A DNA stretch of 64,000 nucleotides from Cerasicoccus sp. TK19100. Its GTDB lineage: Bacteria; Verrucomicrobiota; Verrucomicrobiia; Opitutales; Cerasicoccaceae. The stretch lies in assembly GCF_027257155.1 (NCBI RefSeq), contig NZ_JAPWDU010000006.1:62001-126000 (forward strand), written 5' to 3'. Position numbers and translations under genes: made by a program. Shown here piece by piece: positions 45,908 to 54,932 of this stretch. Under the pieces are notes generated by a model. The model had not been told where the DNA came from and searched no databases. It saw nothing but the letters and a program-made list of their open reading frames with translations. Every line of letters starts with the position of its first letter. The first letter of the stretch is position 1.

Positions 45908-46198
45908 ATGTCCGAATCCGATACTCAGGCACAGGCTCGCAGCAGCCAACGCAAGGACCTCGTGGGCGTGGTCACCAGCCGCACTGGCGACAAGTCCATC
46001 AAGGTAACTTTCTTCTACAAGATTCCGCACCATCTCTATAAAAAGGAGATTAAGCGCAAGACGGTAGTCCACGCTCACGACGAAAGCAACGAATGCGCCG
46101 TCGGTGACAAAGTGGAAATTATGGAAACTCGCCCGCTCAGCAAGCTGAAGCGCTGGCGTGTCGTTAAGATTTTAGAAAAGGCCCCGATCGTCGGCTAA
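45908..46198 (+). CDS. rpsQ: 30S ribosomal protein S17
   Basis: 96 residues from the ATG at 45908 (MSESDTQAQARSSQRKDLVG). The frame is open to 45836, but those codons are heptamer repeat, so the downstream ATG is used. Core: GVVTSRTGDKSIKVTFF, HAHDESNECAVGDKVEIMET, RPLSKLKRWRVV. Confidence 0.97.
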   Translation: MSESDTQAQARSSQRKDLVGVVTSRTGDKSIKVTFFYKIPHHLYKKEIKRKTVVHAHDESNECAVGDKVEIMETRPLSKLKRWRVVKILEKAPIVG

Positions 46199-46242
46199 CG
46201 CCGAGCGGAAGCCGCTTTAACCATTAAAGGGAACCCGTTCCA

Positions 46243-46608
46243 ATGATTCAGCCGGAAAGCAGATTAGAAGTAGCCGACAACACGGGCGCTAAGGAAGTGC
46301 TCATGATTCGTCGTCTCGGCCAAGCAAAAGTGACCGCCTCCGTAGGCGACGTTATTGTTTGCACCGTTAAAGAAAGCAGCCCCGAGGCCTCCGTTAAAAA
46401 GGGCACCGTGGTCAAGGCAGTCGTCGTGCGCACCAAAGCGCCGATCCGCCGCGCCGATGGCAGCTACCTTCGTTTCGACAAGAACGCCTGTGTTGTCCTC
46501 GACAACAACAGCAACCCGCGCGGCACGCGCATCTTCGGGCCGGTGGCTCGTGAGCTTCGTTCCAAGAAGTTCATGAAGATCATCTCGCTCGCACCCGAGG
46601 TGCTGTAA
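46243..46608 (+). CDS. rplN: 50S ribosomal protein L14
   Basis: 121 residues: [61 protein letters not shown]14 forms an intersubunit bridge and binds the silencing factor RsfS. AAAGGGAACC precedes the start. Confidence 0.98.
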   Translation: MIQPESRLEVADNTGAKEVLMIRRLGQAKVTASVGDVIVCTVKESSPEASVKKGTVVKAVVVRTKAPIRRADGSYLRFDKNACVVLDNNSNPRGTRIFGPVARELRSKKFMKIISLAPEVL

Positions 46609-46612
46609 CGAA

Positions 46613-46694
46613 TGTGCTTTCGTGCTTAGTTCTTGGTTCTTAGTTGAACCATCTGAATGAAACCAAGCACCAAGAACCAAAACACCAAGAACAC
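46613..46694. repeat. heptamer hairpin element, TTGGTTC type (rplN-rplX)
   Basis: Left arm 46613-46645 carries TTAGTTC, TTGGTTC, TTAGTTG; right arm 46661-46694 carries ACCAAGC, ACCAAGA, ACCAAAA. Shares GTGCTTT and the heptamer with the rpmC-rpsQ element 0.8 kb upstream, but the intervals between units differ. Confidence 0.9.
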
Positions 46695-46705
46695 TTTAAA
46701 AAGTC

Positions 46706-46951
46706 ATGAAATTTAAAATCAAGGCAGGTGACGAAGTCGTCGTAATCGCCGGCGCTCACAAGGGCCAGCGCGGCAAGGTGCTGCAGGTCCTCCGTGAGAA
46801 CGAGCGCGTGATCGTCGAAGGCGTCAACATGATCAAGAAGCACCAAAAGGCGACCCAGGAAAACCCTGAGGGTGCCATCATCGAGCGCGAAGGCACCGTT
46901 CACTATTCGAACGTAATGCTCGCCGAGCGCTTCGACAAGAAGAGCGCTTAA
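46706..46951 (+). CDS. rplX: 50S ribosomal protein L24
   Basis: 81 residues with a KOW motif: [20 protein letters not shown]. Also [19 protein letters not shown]24 initiates 50S assembly. Slightly shorter than E. coli L24. Confidence 0.97.
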   Translation: MKFKIKAGDEVVVIAGAHKGQRGKVLQVLRENERVIVEGVNMIKKHQKATQENPEGAIIEREGTVHYSNVMLAERFDKKSA

Positions 46952-47013
46952 TTATTTAATTCTATCTTAGCCAAGACCTGAGGGGTCGGAAATCCCCAGG
47001 CCAAAAAAATCCA

Positions 47014-47598
47014 ATGAGCCAAGAACAACCATACCTGAAAAAGCACTACAGCGAAGTCGTCATCCCCGAGCTGAAAAAGACTCGTGGCTACGCCAATGCG
47101 CACATGGTGCCCAAGATCACCAAGATCGTCATCAACTCCGGTTTCAACGCGACCAAAGATAAGAACTGGGCCGCTGAAGTGCAGAAGGAAATTACTTCCG
47201 TCGCCGGTCAACACGCAGTCCTGACCAAGGCCTCCAAGAGCGTGTCGAACTTTAAGCTCCGTGAAGGCATGCCGATCGGCGTGAAGGTCACCCTGCGCGG
47301 CGCGCGCATGTATGACTTCCTGTTCCGCCTGATCGCAGTCGCTCTGCCGAACATTCGTGACTTCCGCGGTATCTCCCGCAAGCTCGATGGCCAGGGTAAC
47401 TACACCCTCGGCGTGACCGACAGCACCATTTTCCCGGAAATCTCCGCCGACACCGGTGGCCGCGAAGCCATTGGTATGGACATCACGATCGTTACCACCG
47501 CCGATTCTGACGACGAAGGCCGCGATCTGCTTCAGCTCATGGGCATGCCTTTCCGCAAGCCGACCACGCCGAAGCCCGAAGAAACCGCAGCCGCATAA
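47014..47598 (+). CDS. rplE: 50S ribosomal protein L5
   Basis: 194 residues: HMVPKITKIVINSGFNATKD, KASKSVSNFKLREGMPIGVK, VTLRGARMYDFLFRLIAVAL, RDFRGISRKLDGQGNYTLGV. Binds 5S rRNA. The preceding gap holds a CCTGAGGGG/CCCCAGG hairpin near 46979-47002. Confidence 0.98.
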   Translation: MSQEQPYLKKHYSEVVIPELKKTRGYANAHMVPKITKIVINSGFNATKDKNWAAEVQKEITSVAGQHAVLTKASKSVSNFKLREGMPIGVKVTLRGARMYDFLFRLIAVALPNIRDFRGISRKLDGQGNYTLGVTDSTIFPEISADTGGREAIGMDITIVTTADSDDEGRDLLQLMGMPFRKPTTPKPEETAAA

Positions 47599-47623
47599 AT
47601 TTTTAAATATACTTACCTAAGTT

Positions 47624-47929
47624 ATGGCCAAGAAAAGCGCAGTAGCCCGCAACAAGAAGCGTGAACGCATGGTGGAAAAATTCGCCGCCAAGCGTGCAGA
47701 GCTTAAGGCGATCATCAACAATCCGGAAAGCACCGACGAGGAGTTCTTCCAAGCGCAGCGTAAACTCACGCTGCTTCCCCGCAATTCAGCTCCGACCCGC
47801 TTGCGCAACCGTTGCTCGGTCACTGGTCGCCCCCGCGCCCACATCCGTAAGTACGGGCTGTCCCGCATCACTTTCCGCGAATTGGCGCTCAATGGCCACA
47901 TTCCTGGTGTAACCAAGTCGTCTTGGTAA
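47624..47929 (+). CDS. rpsN: 30S ribosomal protein S14 (zinc-independent type)
   Basis: 101 residues: [40 protein letters not shown]. This is the long form without the CxxC pairs of zinc-type S14. Normal genomic place between L5 and S8. Confidence 0.98.
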   Translation: MAKKSAVARNKKRERMVEKFAAKRAELKAIINNPESTDEEFFQAQRKLTLLPRNSAPTRLRNRCSVTGRPRAHIRKYGLSRITFRELALNGHIPGVTKSSW

Positions 47930-47933
47930 GAGA

Positions 47934-48024
47934 GTAAGCAAATTAAAGTGAGCAAATTAAAGGTATCCTTTAACTCTCACTTTAAGCACGTCCCTCACTT
48001 TAATTTTTAATTTGTTCACTTTAA
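47934..48024. repeat. heptamer hairpin element, AAATTAAAGTGAGC type (rpsN-rpsH)
   Basis: The left arm 47934-47963 is AGCAAAT, TAAAGTG, AGCAAAT, TAAAGG, a 14-base double unit. The right arm 47967-48024 holds the complement in heptamer register (CTCACTT, TAAGCAC, GTCCCTC, ACTTTAA, TTTTTAA, TTTGTTC). The right arm is about twice as long as the left, allowing alternative folds. Confidence 0.85.
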
Positions 48025-48047
48025 CCAATAACTAATACCTACAAGTC

Positions 48048-48446
48048 ATGGCATCCCACGATACTATAGGTGACTTCCTCACACTATTGCGCAACGCCAG
48101 CATCGCTGGTCAGGACTCTTGCTCCACGCGCTTCTCGAAGCTGAAGGCCGGCGTAGCCAGCATCCTCAAGGATGAAGGTTACGTTCAGGATTTCGGCATC
48201 CGCGAGGAAGGACCCGGACACAAATTCATCGACATCTCCCTGAAGTATGTCGATGGCCAACCCGCGATTGTCGGCATCGAGCGTTTCTCGAAGCCCGGTC
48301 GTCGCCTCTATTCCGGATACGAAGACATTCCGAAGGTACTCGGCGGTCTTGGCATCTCCATCCTCACCACTTCCAAGGGCATCCTGAAGGACCGTGACGC
48401 CCGTCGCCAGAAAGTTGGCGGCGAGGTGATCTGCAAGGTCTGGTAA
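48048..48446 (+). CDS. rpsH: 30S ribosomal protein S8
   Basis: 132 residues: DTIGDFLTLLRNASIAGQDS, IERFSKPGRRLYSGYEDIPK, ILTTSKGILKDRDARRQKVG. S8 binds helix 21 of 16S rRNA. Confidence 0.98.
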   Translation: MASHDTIGDFLTLLRNASIAGQDSCSTRFSKLKAGVASILKDEGYVQDFGIREEGPGHKFIDISLKYVDGQPAIVGIERFSKPGRRLYSGYEDIPKVLGGLGISILTTSKGILKDRDARRQKVGGEVICKVW

Positions 48447-48468
48447 GCCAAATAAGGAGATCATAAAG

Positions 48469-49008
48469 ATGAGCAGAATTGGTAAACTTCCCGTTCCGAT
48501 CGCCGACAAGGTCAAAGTTTCCGTTAGCGGCCAAACCGTTAACGTCGATGGCCCTAAGGGCAAACTGACCAAGACTTTCGACAGCGACGTCAAAGTCACC
48601 GTTGATGATAATCAAGTCGTTATCGAGCCGAGCAACAGCTCCCGCCAGGCCAAGGCCATGTGGGGCACCGCGCGCTCGATCATTAATGGCATGATCATCG
48701 GTGTCACCGAGCCTTACAAAAAGCAGCTCGAGATCGAAGGCGTTGGCTTCAAGGCCAACCTCCAGGGTAATATCCTGGACCTCGCACTTGGTTACTCTCA
48801 CGAGATCAAGTACCCGATCCCAGCCGGCGTCACCGTCACGGTTGACAAGAGTGGCACCAAGATCGACGTAGAAGGCGCAGACAAGCAGGCCGTTGGCCAA
48901 GTCGCTGCCGACATCTACGGCTACTACCCGGTTGAGCCTTACAAGGGCAAGGGTGTGAAGATCGTTGGTCGCTACGTCCGCCGCAAGGAAGGCAAGAAGA
49001 CCGGCTAA
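48469..49008 (+). CDS. rplF: 50S ribosomal protein L6
   Basis: 179 residues: MSRIGKLPVPIADKVKVSVS, YKKQLEIEGVGFKANLQGN, and the C-terminal YPVEPYKGKGVKIVGRYVRR. AAGGAGATCATAAAG before the ATG is a real Shine-Dalgarno, in contrast to repeat-flanked genes. Confidence 0.98.
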   Translation: MSRIGKLPVPIADKVKVSVSGQTVNVDGPKGKLTKTFDSDVKVTVDDNQVVIEPSNSSRQAKAMWGTARSIINGMIIGVTEPYKKQLEIEGVGFKANLQGNILDLALGYSHEIKYPIPAGVTVTVDKSGTKIDVEGADKQAVGQVAADIYGYYPVEPYKGKGVKIVGRYVRRKEGKKTG

Positions 49009-49071
49009 CGAACGTCCCGTTCGATTGGAGTCATTAATTAATCACTGAAAATTTGTAAGACTGGATAAGTC

Positions 49072-49437
49072 ATGAAACTTGCAGAAAAACTTCGTTTAAA
49101 CCGCCAAAAACGCCGCTGGCGCATTCGCAAGCGCGTGGTGGGAACGGCTGAGCGCCCCCGCCTGACGGTTACCTTCACCAACCAGCACATCCATGCCCAG
49201 TGCATCGACGACTATGAGCAAAAGACCATTGTTTCGGCTTCCACTTTGGCCAAGGATGTTCGCGACCAGAAACTCAAGCCCAACGTCGAAGGCGCTACCA
49301 CACTCGGTAAGCTAATCGGCGAAAAGGCCAAGGGTGCCGGCGTCGAGAAGGTTGTCTTCGACCGCGCAGGCCGCCGCTACCATGGCTGCCTGAAGGCTTT
49401 CGCTGACGCCGCTCGCGAAGCCGGCCTTAACTTCTAA
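49072..49437 (+). CDS. rplR: 50S ribosomal protein L18
   Basis: 121 residues: RKRVVGTAERPRLTVTFTNQ, HIHAQCIDDYEQKTIVSAST, FDRAGRRYHGCLKAFADAAR. Binds 5S rRNA with L5. Confidence 0.98.
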   Translation: MKLAEKLRLNRQKRRWRIRKRVVGTAERPRLTVTFTNQHIHAQCIDDYEQKTIVSASTLAKDVRDQKLKPNVEGATTLGKLIGEKAKGAGVEKVVFDRAGRRYHGCLKAFADAAREAGLNF

Positions 49438-49452
49438 ATTTATTCCGGAATC

Positions 49453-50085
49453 ATGAGCAACATGCCAAACACTCAGCAAGGTCGCCAAGGCGGCGGCAAT
49501 CGCCATGGCGGCGGCAATCGCCAGGGTGGCGAACGCGGCGGTAAGCGCCGTGACCGTAACGATCGCAACCGCGGTCAACAGCAAGAGCAAGAAGGTCCGG
49601 AACTGATCGAGAAGGTCGTCCACATCAACCGTTGCGCCAAGGTCGTAAAGGGTGGTCGTCGTTTCAGCTTTGCCGCACTCGTCGTCGTTGGTGACGGCAA
49701 GGGCAAGGTGGGCCTCGGCTATGGTAAGGCCAAGGAAGTGCCGGAAGCCATTCGCAAGGGCACCGAGCGCGCCCGCGCCAACATGGAAGAGATGCGCCTG
49801 AAGGGCACCACCATCCCGCACGAATGCCGTGGCATCAAGGACGGCGGCGAAGTGCTGCTTCGCCCGGCCACCGACGGTACTGGCGTTATTGCTGGTGGCG
49901 GCGTTCGCGCGGTCCTCGAAGCAGTTGGCGTCCACAACGTCCTCTCCAAGAACCTGGGCTCCAATACGCCCTTTGCCATGGTCAACGCGACCCTCGCCGC
50001 GCTGCGTAAGCTGCGTTCGGCCGAAGAAATCTCTCGCATCAAGGCCAAGGAGACGGAAATCGCTCCTGCATCGCCTCTCGTTTAA
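49453..50085 (+). CDS. rpsE: 30S ribosomal protein S5 with Gly/Arg-rich N-terminal extension
   Basis: 210 residues. The S5 core starts near residue 50 ([60 protein letters not shown]). Residues 1-48 form an added tail of Gly, Arg, Asn and Gln with repeated GGGNR units, likely a disordered RNA-binding segment. rpmD (L30), which usually follows, is missing: rplO comes next. Confidence 0.97.
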   Translation: MSNMPNTQQGRQGGGNRHGGGNRQGGERGGKRRDRNDRNRGQQQEQEGPELIEKVVHINRCAKVVKGGRRFSFAALVVVGDGKGKVGLGYGKAKEVPEAIRKGTERARANMEEMRLKGTTIPHECRGIKDGGEVLLRPATDGTGVIAGGGVRAVLEAVGVHNVLSKNLGSNTPFAMVNATLAALRKLRSAEEISRIKAKETEIAPASPLV

Positions 50086-50136
50086 CACTTTGAACAACTG
50101 CTCATTTGGCAGGTCACACCTCCAGCAAGCAACGTC

Positions 50137-50613
50137 ATGAAACTTCATAATCTTAAGAATGTCCCGGGTGCCCGCAGCCGTCGCAAACGCGTCGGTATCG
50201 GTGAAGGCTCCGGTCGTGGTAAGACTTCGACCCACGGTCAAAAGGGTCAGAAGGCCCGCGCGGGCGGCAGCATCCGTATCGGCTTTGAGTCCGGTCACAT
50301 CCCGCTGTATCGCCGCATGCCGCACCGTGGTTTCAACAACCACAACTTCCGCACCGACTACGCAATCGTCAACCTCAGCGACCTCGAGCGCGTGGAAGGC
50401 GACACCGTAGATCGCAAGGCGCTGATCCAAGCCGGTCTTATCCGTGCCAAGTCCAAGCTGATCAAAATCCTCGGCGACGGCGAGATCTCCCGCGCACTGA
50501 CCGTTACCGCAGACAAGTTCTCCGGTTCGGCCCAGAGCAAGATCGAAGCCGCCGGCGGCAAGGTCATCGTTACCGGCGCAGCCGAAGCGGAATCCAAGGA
50601 ATCAGCCGAATAG
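50137..50613 (+). CDS. rplO: 50S ribosomal protein L15
   Basis: 158 residues: MKLHNLKNVPGARSRRKRVG, GRGKTSTHGQKGQKARAGGS, YRRMPHRGFNNHNFRTDYAI. Normal except for an Ala/Glu-rich last ten residues. Followed by a heptamer hairpin before secY. Confidence 0.98.
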   Translation: MKLHNLKNVPGARSRRKRVGIGEGSGRGKTSTHGQKGQKARAGGSIRIGFESGHIPLYRRMPHRGFNNHNFRTDYAIVNLSDLERVEGDTVDRKALIQAGLIRAKSKLIKILGDGEISRALTVTADKFSGSAQSKIEAAGGKVIVTGAAEAESKESAE

Positions 50614-50632
50614 TTCCAGGAAGCATTTTATC

Positions 50633-50748
50633 AAGGGAGAAGGCAGTAGGAAGAGGGCAGAAGGGGCGAAGCTGATTTTCAATTCCCCCAAGTTATCGAA
50701 GATTTATATCTCGACACGTCTGCCATCTGCCTTCTGCCTTCTCTCTTT
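50633..50748. repeat. heptamer hairpin element, AGGCAGA type (rplO-secY)
   Basis: Left arm 50633-50664: AGAAGGC, AGTAGGA, AGAGGGC, AGAAGGG. Right arm 50719-50748: TCTGCCA, TCTGCCT, TCTGCCT, TCTCTCT. Arms are complementary with few mismatches; the loop is 54 bases. T-rich sequence after the right arm would suit an attenuator. Confidence 0.92.
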
Positions 50749-50778
50749 TAAAAAACCCGACCCGACTCGCTGTCATCA

Positions 50779-52287
50779 ATGTCCAACGCTTTCGTCAACT
50801 GCTTTAAAATTCCCGAACTGAGGAGTAAGATCCTCTTTACGTTAGGGATGATCTTCATTGCCCGTGTTGGGGCGAATATTCCGTTGCCCGGCATCGACCC
50901 GCGACCGCTCCAGCGGTTCTTCGAGGAAGCTGCCGACGCCGGACTATTTGGCCTGTACAACATGTTTACCGGGGGCGCGCTGTTGAACGGTGCGGTCTTT
51001 GCGCTGGGCATCATGCCCTACATCAGCGCATCGATTATCCTGCAGCTGATGGGAGCCGTCGTGCCGACGCTCGCGCGCTTGCAGCAGGAGGGCGAGACCG
51101 GCCGGCAGAAGATCACGCAGTACACCCGTTACTTGACGATCGCCATTGCGCTCGTGCAGTCGATCCTGCTGAACCTGACCTTGCTCCGCAATCCGGGCGA
51201 GTTCTTCCAAGGGTTCTCAGTGGAGCAATACGGCAGCATTGTGTTGATCGACCCGACCTGGTTTTTGATTACGTCCACCATCTTCCTGACCGCGGGCACC
51301 GTCCTGCTCATGTGGATTGGTGAGCAGATCACGCAGCGCGGTATTGGTAACGGTATTTCTCTTTTGATCACGATCGGCATTTTGGCCGACTTGCCATCGG
51401 CAGTCATGTTCGCCTATGACGGCCTGACGGCTGGCGCGGGTGCTGCGGTGAAGATTTCCCTGGCGCAGTTTGCGGCCATGATGATCTTCCTGGTCGCGGT
51501 GATCGCGGGCATCGTTGCGGTGACGCAGGCGACGCGAAAAATCCCCGTCCAATACGCCAAGCGGATGGTCGGGCGACGCGTGATGGGCGGCCAGAGTTCA
51601 TTCCTGCCGCTCAAGGTGAACTACGCCGGTGTGATGCCGGTCATCTTCGCCAGTGCGATTCTGATGTTCCCGACCTACCTGCTCGGCGCACTTGCCGGGG
51701 CAACGGGGCAGGACTTCTTCCGCGACATTGGTGCCTGGCTCAGCCCGGATCACTGGTTCTACTATGTGTTCTACTCGATGCTGATCATGGGCTTCTCGTA
51801 TTTCTGGGTCTCCATCATGTTCAAGCCGATCCAGATTGCGGACGAGCTGAAGCGCAATGGCGGCTACATCCCTGGCGTTCGCCCGGGTGACCCCACCGCG
51901 AAGTTCCTCGACTTTGTGATGACGCGCCTCACCTTGGCGGGTGCCATCTTCCTGACGGTCATTGCGATCCTGCCACTTATCATCGGTGAATGGCTGAAAA
52001 TTCCGTGGAAGGTTACCCAATTCTTTGGTGGCACCGGCACGCTGATCGCCGTTGGTGTGACGCTCGACACGATGCGCCAGATTGAAACGCACCTGCTCAA
52101 CCGCCACTACGACGGCTTCCTGAAGAAGGGCAAGGCGCGCAACCGCTCCAAGTCCCGCACGCGTCAATTGGTGGACGTATCCGAAGTCAAGACGATGAAC
52201 GTCGGCTGGCTCTGGACCGCATGTGGCGTCCTATTGGTTGTCGGCATCGTATCGTGGGTGCTGCTCGAATTTGACATTGTAAAGTAA
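50779..52287 (+). CDS. secY: preprotein translocase subunit SecY
   Basis: 502 residues with ten predicted membrane segments. Plug and channel motifs include GMIFIARVGANIPLPGID, SASIILQLMGAVVPTLARLQ and EGETGRQKITQYTRYL; GEQITQRGIGNGISLLI and the RPGDPTAKFLDFVMTRLTLA loop follow. A cytoplasmic basic loop near residue 454 (KKGKARNRSKSRTRQ) is longer than usual. Forms the Sec channel with SecE and SecG. Confidence 0.97.
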   Translation: MSNAFVNCFKIPELRSKILFTLGMIFIARVGANIPLPGIDPRPLQRFFEEAADAGLFGLYNMFTGGALLNGAVFALGIMPYISASIILQLMGAVVPTLARLQQEGETGRQKITQYTRYLTIAIALVQSILLNLTLLRNPGEFFQGFSVEQYGSIVLIDPTWFLITSTIFLTAGTVLLMWIGEQITQRGIGNGISLLITIGILADLPSAVMFAYDGLTAGAGAAVKISLAQFAAMMIFLVAVIAGIVAVTQATRKIPVQYAKRMVGRRVMGGQSSFLPLKVNYAGVMPVIFASAILMFPTYLLGALAGATGQDFFRDIGAWLSPDHWFYYVFYSMLIMGFSYFWVSIMFKPIQIADELKRNGGYIPGVRPGDPTAKFLDFVMTRLTLAGAIFLTVIAILPLIIGEWLKIPWKVTQFFGGTGTLIAVGVTLDTMRQIETHLLNRHYDGFLKKGKARNRSKSRTRQLVDVSEVKTMNVGWLWTACGVLLVVGIVSWVLLEFDIVK

Positions 52288-52321
52288 GACCATTCCCGGT
52301 CGCTAATTTCGTAACCGTATC

Positions 52322-53107
52322 ATGCTCCGCAAACGCAGCTATCGATCCATCCGACCCGACGAAGAAGTCGAGGCCGTGCGTGAGTCGTGCATCATTGCGG
52401 CAACGGTGCTCGACGAGCTGTGCAAGCTGGTCAAGCCCGGCGTGACGACTTACGATCTCGATCAGGAAGGCAAGAAGCTGATTGCGGAGATGGGTGCCGA
52501 AAGCGCCTGCTATAATTACCGCGTCGGCGAAAAGATTTATCCGGGTCATACCTGCCTGTCGGTCAACGACGAGGTGGTGCATGGCATCGGCAAACTGAGC
52601 CGCGTGCTCAACGAAGGCGACAACATCACCGTCGATGTTTGCGTGTTTCACAACGGTTTCGTGGGCGACAACGCGCGCACGGTTCTCGTGGGAAATGCCA
52701 GCGACGAAATGAAGTTGCTCGTCGAGCGCACGCAAGAAGCGCTCAAGCTCGGCATCGCCCAGGCGCGGGCTGGCAATCGGGTGGGGGACATTTCCCACGC
52801 GGTCCAGACCTTCGTGGAAGGCTTTGGCTACAACGTGGTCCGCAACTTTGTCGGGCACGGTGTAGGCCGCACGATGCACGAGGACCCTCAGATCCCCAAC
52901 TTCGGACGCAAGAAGTCCGGCGCCAAACTTTATCCGGGCATGACGCTCGCGATTGAGCCCATGGTGGTCGCCGGTAGCTTCGATCTGGTGGAAGATGAGG
53001 ACCAATGGACCGCCCGCACCAAAGACGGCAAACCGGCGGCCCATTTTGAACACACCGTTCTGGTTACGGAGGACGAACCAGAAATTTTAACAATTCCGAA
53101 AAAATAA
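52322..53107 (+). CDS. map: type I methionine aminopeptidase
   Basis: 261 residues. Metal ligands lie in DVCVFHNGFVGDNART (two Asp), GHGVGRTMHEDP (His), AIEPM (Glu) and FEHTVLVTEDEPEIL (Glu). Follows secY by 34 bases, with adk missing from between them. The short protein lacks the N-terminal zinc finger of longer forms. Confidence 0.97.
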   Translation: MLRKRSYRSIRPDEEVEAVRESCIIAATVLDELCKLVKPGVTTYDLDQEGKKLIAEMGAESACYNYRVGEKIYPGHTCLSVNDEVVHGIGKLSRVLNEGDNITVDVCVFHNGFVGDNARTVLVGNASDEMKLLVERTQEALKLGIAQARAGNRVGDISHAVQTFVEGFGYNVVRNFVGHGVGRTMHEDPQIPNFGRKKSGAKLYPGMTLAIEPMVVAGSFDLVEDEDQWTARTKDGKPAAHFEHTVLVTEDEPEILTIPKK

Positions 53108-53114
53108 GCTTTCC

Positions 53115-53146
53115 AAAGCGGCTGAATTTGCTATTTTCTCCGCTTT
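53115..53146 (+). other. hairpin before rpsM
   Basis: AAAGCGG at 53115-53121 pairs with CCGCTTT at 53140-53146, followed by a short T/C run. Could be a partial terminator between map and the rpsM group or a leader structure. Confidence 0.45.
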
Positions 53147-53180
53147 TCCCTGTTTACACACCTAACACTTTTAACACGAA

Positions 53181-53552
53181 ATGCCACGTTTACTTGGAGT
53201 CGACATCCCCAGCGGTAAGAAGATCGAATACTCGCTGCAATACATCTATGGCGTAGGAGCGACCCGCGCCAAGAAGCTCTGCGAGCAGACCGGTATCGAT
53301 CCGAACCGTCGCGCCCACGAGCTCAGCGAAGAAGAGCTGAACAAGTTCGCCGTACAAATCCAGGAAGACGGCTACCCGGTCGAGGGTGACCTCCGCCGCG
53401 AAGTCATCGGCAACCTGAAGCGTTTGCAGGCAGTTCGTTGCTACCGTGGCCTCCGCCACCAGCGCGGTTTGCCGGTTCGTGGTCAGCGCACACAGACCAA
53501 CGCCCGCACCCGTAAGGGCGGTCGTCGCACCGTGGCTGCCAAGAAGAAGTAA
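53181..53552 (+). CDS. rpsM: 30S ribosomal protein S13
   Basis: 123 residues: MPRLLGVDIPSGKKIEYSLQ, YIYGVGATRAKKLCEQTGID, RGLRHQRGLPVRGQRTQTNA. Head protein contacting the P-site tRNA through its C-terminal tail. infA and rpmJ, usual upstream neighbours, are absent. Confidence 0.98.
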   Translation: MPRLLGVDIPSGKKIEYSLQYIYGVGATRAKKLCEQTGIDPNRRAHELSEEELNKFAVQIQEDGYPVEGDLRREVIGNLKRLQAVRCYRGLRHQRGLPVRGQRTQTNARTRKGGRRTVAAKKK

Positions 53553-53569
53553 CCTTTTAGTATAGATCC

Positions 53570-54124
53570 ATGAGCGAAGAAGAACAAAAGAAAGCGGCAG
53601 AAGCCGTCGCCGCGACCAAGGAGGTCAAGGACGAAGAAACCCCGGTAGCCACTGCCGAGGGCGATGCCCCCGCCGCTGAAGGCGAGGACGAAAAGAAGTC
53701 CGGCCAACCCTCTGCCAAGGACCTGCTGACCGAAGACCTCGGCATTGGCAAGATCCGTAAGGCTAAGGGTAGCAAGAACATCCACTCCGGCGTTGTTCAC
53801 ATCCTGGCGACTTTCAACAACACCAAGGTTACCTTCACGGACACCAACGGCAACGTCATCTCCTGGTCCAGTGCCGGTAAGATGAACTTCCGCGGTTCCC
53901 GTAAGTCCACCGCCTACGCCGCTCAAGTGGTGACTCAGGACGCTGGCAAGGTAGCCCTGTCCCACGGCATGAAGGAAGTTTCCGTCAAGGTCAAGGGCCC
54001 GGGCATGGGTCGTGACTCCGCTATCCGCGCGCTGCAAAGCCTCGGCCTGATCGTTACCGGTATCACCGACTCGACTCCGGTCCCGCACAATGGCTGCCGC
54101 CCGCCAAAGCGTCGCCGCGTTTAA
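53570..54124 (+). CDS. rpsK: 30S ribosomal protein S11 with acidic N-terminal extension
   Basis: 184 residues, about 55 more than a usual S11. The core begins near residue 65 ([58 protein letters not shown]). Residues 1-58 are rich in Glu, Ala, Lys and Asp, a likely disordered tail. The TAA is followed directly, with no spacer, by a heptamer array. Confidence 0.97.
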   Translation: MSEEEQKKAAEAVAATKEVKDEETPVATAEGDAPAAEGEDEKKSGQPSAKDLLTEDLGIGKIRKAKGSKNIHSGVVHILATFNNTKVTFTDTNGNVISWSSAGKMNFRGSRKSTAYAAQVVTQDAGKVALSHGMKEVSVKVKGPGMGRDSAIRALQSLGLIVTGITDSTPVPHNGCRPPKRRRV

Positions 54125-54228
54125 TCAATTTTCAACTATCTATTGTCTATTATCAATTGTCAGTGAGGCGCTATACAAGAGCGTTACTCATTGAAAACTG
54201 AAAATTGAAAATCGACTACTGATAATTC
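54125..54228. repeat. heptamer hairpin element, TCAATTN type (rpsK-rpsD)
   Basis: Left arm 54125-54167: TCAATTT, TCAACTA, TCTATTG, TCTATTA, TCAATTG, TCAGTGA. Right arm 54185-54228: TTGAAAA, CTGAAAA, TTGAAAA, TCGACTA, CTGATAA, the approximate complement. It begins on the base after the rpsK stop codon. Confidence 0.9.
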
Positions 54229-54242
54229 CATATTTTTTCTTT

Positions 54243-54270
54243 GCTTTCCGGTGATGGCAATCCGGAAAGC
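54243..54270 (+). promoter_or_regulatory. rpsD leader hairpin
   Basis: GCTTTCCGG at 54243-54251 pairs perfectly with CCGGAAAGC at 54262-54270 across a ten-base loop. It lies 37 bases before the rpsD start. A role in S4-mediated autoregulation or as an attenuator is possible but unproven. Confidence 0.55.
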
Positions 54271-54307
54271 GTTTAACACGAGACTGCCACCAAGATAAGA
54301 TAACATT

Positions 54308-54916
54308 ATGGCTCGTTATACCGGACCAACAACACGCATCAACCGCCGTTTTGGCCAGGCGATCTACGCCCCCAATAAGGCATTTGAGCGCAAGCCGTAC
54401 CTCCCTGGACAACACGGACCACGCCTGCGCCGCAAACAATCCGATTACGCAATCGGTCTGAACGAGAAGCAGAAGCTTCGCTACATGTTCGGCCTGACGG
54501 AAAAGCAATTCCGCCTTACCTTCGCCAAGGCGAAGAATCAAAAGGGTGTTACGGGTGAAATTTTCCTGAGCTTGCTCGAAACCCGCCTCGACAACGTGGT
54601 TTACCGCCTTGGTTTGGCGAAGACCCGTCGTGCAGCCCGTCAGTTTGTCAACCACGGCCACATCAAGGTGAACGGCCACAAGGTGGACATCCCCAGCTAC
54701 GCAACCAAGCCCGGTGACGTGATTGAAGTGCGCGAGCGCACCTCTTCCCGCCAGTTGGCCACCCGTTGCCTGGAGGAAACCCAGTTTCGCACGGTACCAG
54801 CCTGGATGACGATGGAGCGCGACGCGATTCGCGGCACCGTCAGCCGGGAACCGGCCGTCGACGAGATGGAGCAGGACATCAACCTGCAGATCATCGTCGA
54901 ATACTACAGCCGATAA
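54308..54916 (+). CDS. rpsD: 30S ribosomal protein S4 (Cys-free type)
   Basis: 202 residues: MARYTGPTTRINRRFGQAIY, YGLNEKQK-like core, ETRLDNVVYRLGLAKTRRAA in the S4 domain, and VNHGHIKVNGHKVDIPS. The N-terminal zinc cysteines of some S4 proteins are absent. Primary 16S binder; adjacent to rpoA as in alpha operons. Confidence 0.98.
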   Translation: MARYTGPTTRINRRFGQAIYAPNKAFERKPYLPGQHGPRLRRKQSDYAIGLNEKQKLRYMFGLTEKQFRLTFAKAKNQKGVTGEIFLSLLETRLDNVVYRLGLAKTRRAARQFVNHGHIKVNGHKVDIPSYATKPGDVIEVRERTSSRQLATRCLEETQFRTVPAWMTMERDAIRGTVSREPAVDEMEQDINLQIIVEYYSR

Positions 54917-54932
54917 AACCAACCAGTCACAG

